From positions 361,303 through 425,302 of the forward strand of contig CH003086.1 of the NCBI GenBank assembly GCA_000149265.1: DNA of 64,000 nucleotides. The letters run 5' to 3'. The translations under genes were made by a program, and so were the position numbers. This document shows positions 13,501-25,500 of the stretch, in pieces. This stretch comes from Ciona savignyi. Lineage: Eukaryota; Chordata; Ascidiacea; Phlebobranchia; Cionidae. The notes below the pieces were generated by a model. It ran no database searches. It had not been told where the DNA came from and saw only the letters and a program-made list of their open reading frames with translations. The stretch's first letter is position 1; every line of letters starts with the position of its first letter.

Positions 13501-16500
13501 GTAGTTTTAATACACTAGGTTTACACAACAAAGACGCCTTTCTCAGATATACCCAGTAATGTATAATGAAAAAAGGATCAGATTAGAAACCTGATTGGTT
13601 ATGATTACAACCATGTTGTAAACAAACCAACAAAAACATACAACAAAATTTCATACCATGCCACTGCATAATTACATATTGAGGTAATAATTAACAACAT
13701 GTGACAATTAATTTGTGGATGATGTTGGGCAAATAAACAATACCAAATAGTTTGATAACATTATAAGTTTTTTCCTGTTTTTTTATGTCCAAAATTTCAT
13801 ACCTTCAGTTGGTTTCTCACTCTGTCAAGGAAAAATTTCCAGCAATTCTCCCTTGAATCGAACAACCCTTGAGCACGGACCTCGTTCCTTACTCCATTGA
13901 TTATATCTTCGGTTTCTTCATCAGTGAACAAATCCGAGATTTCACCTGCACAACAAAACCCTTTTCACAATAAACAAATTAAAAACCCTTGAGGAAACTT
14001 TAAATTTGCCTTTGTTTCATTAGAGAATGTATAAAGGATGTAGTAAAGTTAAATTTCGACCACACACCAGATACAGCTTTAAAATAGGCTACATACACAA
14101 ACAGTGTGCTATATTTAGAAAACTTTTATCTCTGCATATTAATGACCTTTCACAATCTAACCGTTCCGGAACCTGTTCAAGTTATCCTAGCTAAGAAGTT
14201 AAAAGATAGAGATTTGTATTGTTTGAAATCAGGCAAGCGATTAAGTACAGTAAATCAAAAAATACTGTCCATTATCTCCTGTAAGCTTAAGTTTACAAAA
14301 TGTAAAATTAAATTTGTGTATTTTAAAAACAATGATCTTACCGTCTTTGTTTCTTAAGCACTTGCATTTAACTTTTAATATTGCTCACAAGGAATATAAT
14401 GCGTTTAAAATGCACTGCTTGCTTAGCATTATTTCTGCTAATAGAAAACGTATGCAGCGTTCTAACAGGTAATTGTCCAATTACCTCACACCCACTATCA
14501 GGATACTGGAGCTTTTCCAGTGTATTGTGTATATTGAGACGTCCTTCAAATTTCGTACAACCCATTTATTTACTGGGTTCAGGCGATGTCCACTAAGTGC
14601 CATGCCAAGGACATAACTTAGCTAGCAACCAGTATCGAACCCACAACCGTTAAGCAGAAAGGCGATACACTAACCCAGTAAGTTATTCTATCAGAAAAAA
14701 TAGTGTATATTATTGTATTTTTTTATAACAAGGACTAAATATGAAAATTTATGCGAAAAATAAACTGATATTTTTGCTTTATACTGGCCTTAAACTTTTT
14801 ATTGCCATATATTGCTTTTCAACTAAAAATAATTACACTACGTTGAAATCAGAACAGGGTAAGACACTTTTTACTTCTTAACCTCATGGTACCACCAGCT
14901 ATTTAGTGAGCTAAAGAAAAAAGAGCTAAAAAAATAGAAGTCAATGTTGTTACAATGTAGTTTCACAATACAGAGAAATCATCTACCCTGCAATATTGCA
15001 TGTCTGCTTGAATATTGTAACACAGAGTAAACGACAATCGCACAAAAGAAGTCGCATGTAACAAAGCGATAATTGCGCAAACAAAGAGAGACTGATATTA
15101 AGGGCTTTGCAGCCAATGCATATCCCAGAAGTATAACTTTGTCTTTAACTAAAACTCTTTTACAAACTAATATTAGGTCACTTACCCATTGCCAAATGAT
15201 CATTGATAAGAACGAGAAATCGTTCGTCGGCGACATGGGCATCTGTCATAAGGAAAACTGTTCCAATACACTTGACACCAGTCCTTGTATATAGATTTAC
15301 AAGGTCGCTCTGTAAGCAAACAGGTTTGTAAGTATGGTAGCTAACCTTTTTCTTGACCTTTTATATTTAAAGTGCATTTTTTTTTAATTATTGTTTTTAA
15401 AGTAGGGAAAACAAATAAACTAAACAATCCATGGTATTTTATAACTTGTTGCTTGGGCGCCGGTGCTATTAAGTCCCAGTACAATGATACACATGGTAAG
15501 TATGTGTAAGTTAATAGCTAACCTATGTTTAAATGGAAAATTAATATACCTTTGTTTATAAGCCTTAAACCAATTTAAAACCTTTGCTTGCACGTTTCAA
15601 CAAAGGGTCTAGCCACATTAAATTACAAGCCATATTTTTAATGTCAATAACATTTTACAATGGCTTCTGCACCTTTAAGTCTTGCATGTTGTAACCTTTC
15701 TTTAAAGTCAGTTGAAAAACGTCGAGCCCAGAAATATAAGCAGCCAGTCGGGAAAGGCTTTGTTTGCCGCTTCCCCCCACCCCCACCAATAAAGCATTGC
15801 CACGAGGCGACTCCAAAATGCGGTTGATTCTGCATCTGTAATATTTGAAAAAGTGAGTTATTTTAGGATTCCTTTATATGGAGTGTATTCACATGATAGT
15901 ATATTGGGGCAATGTACGTAGATGGATTTTAAATCTGACTACTTAAAACATTCACATAATAGTATAAAACAACAAATAAAAATCTCATACATATGCATAA
16001 TGGCATCCTCAAACAACACCAAATCCATGACAGGCAAAACTTCATTGTGACTTGCAAGTGCTTCTTCCAGCGTCAGTTGCAATGAATCCCATTTTTTAAC
16101 CGCCATATATCTGAGTATAATTTAACAAACTAAATTGGAATTACTTTTATAGTTTTACAGTTAATACTAGCACAAAAAAAACCTTCACTGCTTTTCAGCC
16201 GAAGTAATAAAAAATGGTCGCTAGTTATTTGGTTGTATCTTCGGGAAAGGCACTTGGCGTACACCATCTGAATGCATTGGAATCTGACGATTGACCCCTC
16301 CTGCGATGTAGTTACTCCCCCTGCGTTTTTCCATACACAGATACAGAGATATAACCAGGATAACCAAAAATATTGAAAAATTAACACTTCATCCAAGCTA
16401 AACAATCAGCAAGAAAGGGATGCACAAAGCTGTACACTAACTTGGGTTCTCCAATGCCTTCTGTAAAGTGGCAGAATACATTTGGCTTGGCAAGCAGCTT

Positions 16501-19500
16501 ATCCTGAAATTCTTCGTTGCCCTGCAAACAATTAAAAGTCAGGATAAACTATTAAAGTCTCATTATTAAACCTTGATGAGCAAAGTTATGAATTTGACTT
16601 GAAAATATTGTAAGATTTATTGTCGCAGATATTTATATCTTTTTATATTGATGCCACAAGAAAATAAGATCCACTATTTTATTCCCTTTAAAAACTCGTG
16701 TTTCATTGCCTGCTCATGATATATCGACCCATTTGATAGTTTTAGTTAATAAGTTTTTCTCTGTGAAGTTGAGAGTTGAGACCATATAACGTATTTGGCA
16801 CCTGTTCAGTCACAATTAATTTGGTAAATGTTGTTTTAAAATTTGTGATCATTTAATTGTGCATTAGAAAACCGTCATTTACAAGACTTCGTTCCCGCCA
16901 TCATTCCCATACCACTTTCGAATAAATTCATAAAGTTTTGGATAATGACATGTTATTTCAAACTCTGAATACATTGCTAATGTTTTCTCCCGAATGTAAA
17001 CTCACAATAAGAATCGACCGCGTCTTTTACAAACTAATGAACTTATTTGTAAATTTTCCAAAAGATCAACATCGTATGAGAATAGGTCAGAAACGTGAGT
17101 TTAATACGCATGTGCTGGTTAAATAAAGCTGAAGCAGTACTAAGGACTGGCCGTAACACGCCAAGGATAACTTCTACTATAAGCTCCAACCGGAGTTAAG
17201 GTCGAAAAAACGAATCACATTGAAACTAGCCGAACTCGCTAATAAGCAGGCTACGGACAGGTTGTACGAAACACGCCAGTGTGCGAAAGAGTAAGCAGAT
17301 TGGTGACGTTTAAAGGGCATGTGAAGAGGCTATTCGTAACGCTGAAGAAGCTGGCCGTAAAGCTTGCGAATCTACAGAAGAAGCCGAACGTATCGCCAAT
17401 GACAAACAACGAGAATTGGGGTACGCAAAAACAGTTTCCAAGACTTCGGCAGATGAAGATTTCCGGAGGCTGTAGACTCGACCGCAGTTACAATGAATAA
17501 CCGCACTACACCATTCGCCCGTGGACGCTTATTCTAACTTCAGCCTTTGCACAAGATCGGTTGCATGAGTTATTGTGGCCACTGCAAGACGTTTGTTCGT
17601 CAGTTTGAAATCCACATCGCAATAAAGACAAAAGGCGACGACATAAGACTCTTGTATTTGATTCAACATTGTGAACTCAATGTAAGTGAAAGGATATGTC
17701 TCGCCTCACCTCTAAACCTCCCGAGACAATCCCATTGTAAGGCCAGCGTGATATTTTTAAAGGATGAAAGTGACCTTAACCAAGTGATCGATCTCAATGA
17801 CCTCAAAGGCAGCTTATCTTCGGTTCCCGACCTCTCATAAAGAACGAAAAATACACAATCTTATGAAGGAATCAGTTAAGTTTGTTGATAATCATTATGA
17901 ACTACCCCTTCCATGGCGCAATGATTACTAGATTCTCCCAGACAATGGCGCTATGGCGATGGGGTGCCTTAATACAAGGCATGTAAATAATTTAGTTGGG
18001 AGTGCTTACACATTTCCGCAGAGACCAAACCGCACTTGATGCAGATATCAAAGGCATGTTTCACCAGGTGCGTCGCAAAGCCCCAAGAAAAACGATCTAA
18101 ATCGCTGCAAGTTCGGTCGCCTGATGGACAGATTAACCAGCGTTTACTGGATGTAAATACGTTTAATCGGAAATAGAATGGGACGAACTAATTTCTCTTT
18201 CCGTACTAAAAAGATGGAAGAAATGGCTCGCGAGCCTTGCACGATTGCACGACATATTCATTTCCCGAAGATTTGATCTACGACTCTACGAGTATACTCA
18301 GTAATGCCAACTCTACTACTTGGTCGCCGCATCGTATTGTTTATGGTAATTACGAGTTCGTATAACCATAACCACTACAATAACGAAGTAGGCTGTACCT
18401 TTTTAATGGCTATATCTCGTTTAGCAGCGCAAGACAAAGTTGATATACCCCGATTAGAACTAATGGCTGTGGTAGCTACAGTAAAGATGGACCAATCGCT
18501 AAAAATAGAACTCGGTGTAAAGCTTTCTGCTCATTCATGTTTTGGACCGATTTGTCCGCCGTGTTGCAAAGCATTTAATGATCGCAAAAGGTTTCTTCTT
18601 TTTGTGTCTAGGCGCTTAGCATTCTTTCTAAGCACTCATCTACACACAACTGGAAACCTTTACTATCGAAACTGAACCCTGCCGAGTGTCGACTGTGTAT
18701 GAAGAGGTGCCAGCGCAGATTCCTTAATTTCTAATGAAATCTGGTTTACAGCGCCCGATTTTCTACAAGCTTCCGCCCAAAACTGGCCCAACGCGTTGAA
18801 GAAAGGGAACTGTCACTGGATGAAATTAAAGCGTTCGATAAGAGAATCGTTAATTTAATTTCTGTACAGGAAACGATTTTCGCCACTGATAGAATATTAA
18901 TCGTACTTTTCTAATTGGCATCAACTGAAAATTGTTTTACTGCCTGATCATTCGTGAGTTAGTCGTCTTATTTGATAGTTTTAGTTTGTAAGTTTTGGAA
19001 TTATCTTTGATGCTGAGACTGTTCAGTTACAATTTGGTAAATATTGCTTTCATTTCTAAAATTGGGTAAATTTGTGATCATTCACGCATAAATTTTTCCT
19101 TTGAAAACCGTTATTTACCAGATTTTGTTCCCGCCATCATTCCCACACCTTTCTTGAATAAAATCACGAAGTTGGATAACGTCGAGTTATTGTATAGTCG
19201 GGAAGTTGTACATATTATATATTACTAGTGCTATCAGTGATGGAAAAAACGAAATAAAATAAGATGTGAAACAAAAGCGAGTATGTTCCGCTGCTGACAA
19301 GCATGGTGTTGCTATTAACACCAATGCTATCAATTGATATGAAGACAGGTATACTGAAAATAATAAAGCTATAGCCATTTGTAGTCTATGGGCAGCCCAA
19401 TAACCAATTTCCCGCCAGAGGATATTTAAATTAATTTGTTTTAAATGTATATACATTTTCTAATTATTGCAGCTCATGAAGTTTCTTTATTATTGAACAA

Positions 19501-22500
19501 CATCAATAGGCTGTTTTTGAACAGCTGACATATAAGTTGGGCTTATAATCTCACCTCGTAAATCCTTCGAGTGGTTTCCCCAAGAAGTTTCTCAAAAGTC
19601 AAAAAGTCTTTTTCTTCCACCATTTTGTCTCCATAAACACGGGCAGACTCGTGTAGCCACATTCGAATGACATCAACTTGATTTTTGAGACATTCCGGAG
19701 AGGAGAACAGAAGACCCTGTGCGCCAGATTAACATTATGACTACAATGTGTTCCAGCCTCTCGACAGAATAAAGTACCCCGACAGTAAACAACAAGGGCC
19801 GAATCTTAAGCGCAACTCGTGAATAGTTTCATGTAAACATGCAATTATCCAATGGCAATACCATCTTTAATCGGTTTCCCGGGAACTCTTATAAAATCAA
19901 CCACTAGCATACAGGAGGAAACACCCAATTGAGGTCAAACTTTTTAAGTGTTACCCAACGTGTAATTTATATGTAGTGTTTAATTTGGCCGTATTCCAAT
20001 AAAATCTATATCAAACTCGTAATTCGTCTTATTTACGTTCAATGTGAAAAAATGTTTTAATCTGAACAATTTGGAAATGTAAGCATTTTTGTTTTTTTGT
20101 TATGGTTGTTTTGTTGTATTCAAACACTTTCATTTGTATTTTTTACTCGGTCACTTGTAAAATCATTAGCTCCGATAACTGACAGTCGGCGCAAGGTACG
20201 ATTGCCCGTGAGTTAACCCCCGTGATTCATATCATATCATAATACCTCATATCAAAAGCAAATGAAATGAGCAAATAAGTTGAACTTTTTGAGGTGTCAG
20301 ATAATATGTATTCAAAATGAAATGGCATATTGAGGCTTAATCAACCCAGGAGAAAATACCTATATAAAAATAATAAAAGAAATCCGCCATGTTTTGTATT
20401 TTCGGGATTGAAGTTCTGTTATCCTATATATGGGGAATAATAGCGCAATTTGAAGAAAGTGGTAGTAGTATAAAATAAACGAAGAAATTACAGAGATGCC
20501 ACCCCACCTACATCAGCAACCTGGCAAACTAAATTAGTTTGTTTGTTAACTCAGGGACTAATCCGTTTCATCTTGCAGAAACAAACTATACAGACCGCGT
20601 ATAAAATATACCGACTGTGATTATGGACGCTGCTTACACCTTACACACCATTTACCACGCATTTATATAAAAACATGTAGTGTATAGTCAGTATTTGTTT
20701 TACAAATGATGGTTGTTTACACGTGGTTGACGGCGGACGCTCTCTAGTTAGACGGTAAAACAGTGATACTGAGATTGGAACAATCATAATTTGTGTTATA
20801 TAACCACCAGAACGCCTAAGTTTACAGCAGTTTTAATTTTTTATCGCTATAAATTTTGTTCTTTAATCGCTGTGCTTAAAATTTGAATTCCATCGCTGTG
20901 CTTTTAATTATTAGAGTGAGCCTTGTCTGGTATTCTACTGCGGGCCAATTTATTGTATCACGTGGTGTCGTCGCATTTTGGAAAATCAGTGTCAGGACGA
21001 AACATTCCATTGATCCTACAAGTTTTCAACCTTCTATTACAGCGTTTTGTGTATTTAGTTTTAACAGAATTTCGAGTCAGTGTTTTTGATAACTAAACCA
21101 CTACGAAAGAGACATGGTTTCCGGTCTATCTCGACATAAACATTTTGTCGCAACGATTTAAAACATGTGGCACACTTGTCTATTTCCTCAAGTGTACAAT
21201 AGTACGTTTGAAACATGTTACGTGTTTTAGCGCGTGCTAATACTTAGTAGTAAGTTACAACGTACACGAAGCGTACAAAATACAAGTCTGGTATAAAAAC
21301 TATATCGACAAAATATATTTGTAAGTGACACAATTTACCTATGTTTAAAAATAGTATGTCGACTTCAGGTCGGGCCAGCCCACTTACTTGGAAAATGTTT
21401 GAAAGGTCCCGAAGGTTAAATATGTAGTGAAACTTTATGGCCGTGGGCAGGAAAGTTGTTGAGACGCGGTGGTGTAGATGGATGGCTGCTTTCACCACGC
21501 TGTCCACGTTCTTAGAAACATTGGGCGTAAAAGCGAAACCTAAAATAGGAATAGGTGAAGATATTTCCATATTGGTGTACTATTAACGCAACGGTTTACG
21601 ATATAATCAGAGACAGGTAGCAGATTGCTAAAACGTTTTTCCATCCGGACGGATTTGAAATAGTACGATTTTAAAAGAATTAACCCAAACTTATCCATAC
21701 ATAACCAAATTTTGACAAAAAAACTGATCGACCATTTAGTTATCAAGTTTCGTTTTTTGGTTATCAAGTTTGAAGTATAAAACATTATATGATCACTCAT
21801 TTACTCGATCTTAATTAACTTTCGAAATAGAACCCGAATTATTCTGTAAATGGTTTTCATTGTTCAATTATTGCTTTGTGGAAATGCGAGAATGGCAAAT
21901 TGATATTGAACCAACACCTTTTTTACTCATTGCTACAATCTTGTGTTAACTAGCTAAAAGTCTGTGCCCAACGGCCTTTGACCAGCAAAGAGGTGTCAAG
22001 AATGGGATAGGGATTGCAACATTTATCTTCCAAACATAACAGAAAAAATAGAAAAAGGCAGACGGACGGGAAGAAGGCAAACGTAACATTTTCGCTATTA
22101 TAAGAAACAGACACGTGTTTACTACAGCAGTTTTCAGAACCATTCAGATAGTAAGTGGTTGTTATGAAGAAGCTAGCCAACGATTCACCGAACACCGGAG
22201 TAATGTCAGAACATATTTTAAAGTTGTCGGAAACTACCTTGCTAATAATTCAACCGAATGAACGAAGTCAGTGTGCTGTACAAAGCGGTGGCTTTGTCAC
22301 CATATCTTCAGAACTATTTAGGAAAGCATTTTGCGCAATCCCATTGGACACAGAGCTTATCGCAGAAAAACCAAAACCTCTAATGATTTCAGCAACGACG
22401 CAAACAACCAAAGGTAAAAAATCAGCGATGAAATTATGCCCACCAGGCCGAGAGATGGCAATACAGGTTGTGCCAAATGACTTGAAAAATAACATTTGTA

Positions 22501-25500
22501 TGTCAACACAAACAGAGTGTTTGGCTGATAATCGGAAAGACAAGGAAAATTCAAAATGTTTCATCCAGAAGCGCTCTGTTTTTGTCCAAACTGATTCTGA
22601 GGCAACTGAAAAGGAAGTACAAACTAATAAAATAAACCTTAGCCGAGAAGAAAGCACTAGTACATATGCGGGTAAAATTTTAAAAGAAGAAATTACAAAT
22701 GTGTCTTATACTTCAAATGCTAATGACGTACCGTTTCCCAAAAGTAGAAACTGTTCATTGGAAGGAAAGGAATTACCATCTAAAATCAAAGTAATCGTGA
22801 ACCCCAGTTTAATTGGCAAGAAATCGAACAGAACAAGTGAATTCACGAGCCAAGCAGGTCCTAACGATTCCGCTACAACTGAATGTGGTACTGCTATACA
22901 GCGAAGTACAAGCACAGACAGCACCACTTCAAGCACTTCCTTTCAAGGCGACGAAGATGAGTTAAAAAATGTACTTAACAGTGTGCGACAACGTGTCAAA
23001 GATATATCATTGTCATACTACCTAAAGAATGGTCACGATAAACCGACCGGGATGGAGTACATGTACGCTCATATGTCCTTGTTGAAAGATTTTATTAGGA
23101 ACTGCAAGGGAACATTGCCAGCAATCAGACATCTGCTCTATCGCTATATTGGGCATTTAACAAAAATTACGAACAAATTTTGTAGTGAGAAAGCGGCCAG
23201 TGTGATTGAATTTGACTCGCAGGTAATTTCGTATATTCGCCTACACGGAATGTGGACGTTCAATCGAGCTGGTAAACAAGCAACAGACGATTTGATGAAA
23301 AAGAACAACCTTCAAAACAAATTGAACCCATCGGATGTAAAAGCCTTTCACGCTTATGTTGCAGGTGTGAGAGAAGCATACAGTTGTAATTTAAAAAATG
23401 AAAGTACACCTAACAACCATACACCAACGCTTGCAGGAGAACGTAGTGCGACCCAACCCCGAGAAAGACCACCCAGGAGTGCATCATCCTACAAACGAGC
23501 ACCGGTTTCAAACTTTTCTCGAAGCTCCCCGACTAAACGAAGGAGATCCTCACAAAGTCCATCGCACGATTTGCGGGATCAAATAACAAAATATACGCCA
23601 GATGAAAACCGTTATCCGGCGAACCATCGCATATTCAACAACCAACCACTCCCAATGGGGCAAAATTATCGCCCAAAATACTGCGACTTTTTCAATAAAA
23701 CTGGTTCCTGTAAACACGGCACTCGGTGCCAGTATGTTCATGCGTGCGCCAATTGTAAACTCCCCTGTGCACTATGCACTGGCTTGCCATCGTATTTATC
23801 CATCTGGTCCGAGAAACTACTGATAAGCAAGTAATCCGCAAAAGTTTAGTTCTAAGTATGCTTTCATGTACCTCATTATTGATGTTTAAAAAGATCATTA
23901 ACCGAATCCGTGAATTTTGAGGATTTAAAGTGTCGCTTTTAAAGATTTAAAGTGAATAAAATATACACTATTTCTGCGGATATACTAGGAAATAAATGCA
24001 AATGAAAACGAGGCGATTGGCGAAACGAGACCAGAAAATCCCGGTGTATTTTAACCCAAATTCTGATTTTTAAACTACTGTTTCACATTCGAGAATATGA
24101 TAGCAAAATAGTGTTTTTTATTTATTATTTAGTTTCACAAGAAACAGTATCTAGGCTACTATAAGTTTAAGAGAGGCCGAACATTCAAAAAATCGTTGCA
24201 TTAGCTAAAAGGTGTAGGGATTCAGGTATTGTTTGGGGCTTAAGGTGCCTATGGCTGACCTAAATATGAACTGAAGTTTCCTAGCTATTGCGACTCCAAA
24301 ATGACTCCCAACAGATCCGAACTTCATCACGGAAGGTCTTTCTCGATTAGATGCAGATACAATAAAACACATAGTTCAACTAATTCTGACAATCCTGGCA
24401 GGACATGGCACCGGCGAACGCCGCGCGTTCAGATTAATAGCCCTTGTTCTCAGATCGGTCTGTGCGTTCTTTTTGCAAGCTTTAGACGCTCTAATATCAA
24501 ACGTCACGTGACAGGAAGCATTCTGGCTCGTGATAATTTTGTCAGAAGTCCGTTTACAGATCGTTTAAAGACAGAATTTATACACAACAAAAATCAGTAC
24601 AGAGACAAGAAATTGCTAACATGGTTACTTTTTCGACAGCATATATGATTTGTCGACAAGTTGATAAAACTTTGTAAATATAACAGAAAGAATCTTAAGC
24701 TAAAAAAATACTTCCACAAACCTGAACCGCCAGTAAAGTGCCATCTCAAGATGCTGCTGTATATGCTTTCCAGTGCCTCGGTAGATGGAAAATTGATGGC
24801 AAAAACACAGAAATGCCTCTGTATTATGGGAATAACAAAAATATATTAATAACATAGTTGCCTAAGAAGCCTTGTCGATGAATGGAAATATTTCGTTAGA
24901 GGAAGAAATTAATAAAACAAAAGGTTCATAAACGTTTTTTTGGAAACGGTAACGAACAGGAAACTAAACGCTAGTAACACGATAGTGATGTTCGGCTGTA
25001 CGTTCAGACCTGTAATCACTGAAAGTAATAGAGTAAAATAATCACTACCAACCTGCATTCTTGGGTTTATTGTAAAACTCCCAGCAGTTGGGTTCATACA
25101 GGCCACGTATTGGGTGTTATGGATGTCTTTCAGGGCCAACTTACTGCGGTCGTACCTGTTCCGGAAAACAAACGTGTTAACTTATAAAAAGTCAGAAAAA
25201 ATTAATATGCTTGAAAGAGGAAAGAGAAGAAAAACTGCATACTATAATTAGATTATGGTGTAAGTGAGCTGGTATTAATTAATACGCTATGGTTAGTTCT
25301 GGGTTTAAGGGTTTGGGAAATAGTTTCAATTGTTCCATTGTTATCCGTTTGTCTTGGCCAATATGCTTTGCATACCAGTGCATATAATCTATATGTTGGC
25401 GAATGAGCGTATGTGGTCCGACTGTCCCATATGTGTCGACTTCCGGCATATTCACGTCATCCAGAAAGTATATTAGCTTTTTGTTCCCCACGGGTCCGTA

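Larger units (their letters stand above)
16699..19184 (+). mobile_element. BEL/Pao LTR retrotransposon relic, broken
   Basis: Direct repeats of about 250 bases at 16699-16950 and 18933-19184 share long similar blocks (for example TTCCCGCCATCATTCCCA) and start TGTTT; they are the LTRs. Between them are degraded BEL/Pao pol pieces on the plus strand: reverse transcriptase-like text around 17900-18200 and the A17/RNase H-side motif [10 protein letters not shown] around 18450-18490. The internal part is only about 2 kb, well short of a complete element, and carries many breaks. The two LTRs differ at many positions, so the insertion is old. It sits in dynein intron 16522-19554, in the opposite orientation to the gene. 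Confidence 0.8.
13108..21539 (-). other. DNAH17: Dynein exons 54-61: AAA4
   Basis: Exons 21388-21539, 19555-19716, 16442-16521, 15991-16110, 15673-15835, 15186-15309, 13803-13945, 13108-13282. The P-loop [19 protein letters not shown] is at about residue 2863 in exon 58, with [19 protein letters not shown] in exon 59, [17 protein letters not shown] in exon 60 and [18 protein letters not shown] in exon 61. Two long introns here hold a BEL/Pao relic (intron 16522-19554) and mostly unexplained AT-rich DNA (intron 19717-21387). Confidence 0.93.

Noticed and set aside
16938-18675. Open frames inside the BEL/Pao relic as host genes
   Set aside because: They are short pieces of the fossil element.
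22155-22163. GTG-started extension of the CCCH ORF
   Set aside because: Three codons with no ATG, directly after a stop codon; eukaryotic initiation at the ATG at 22164 is the better start.
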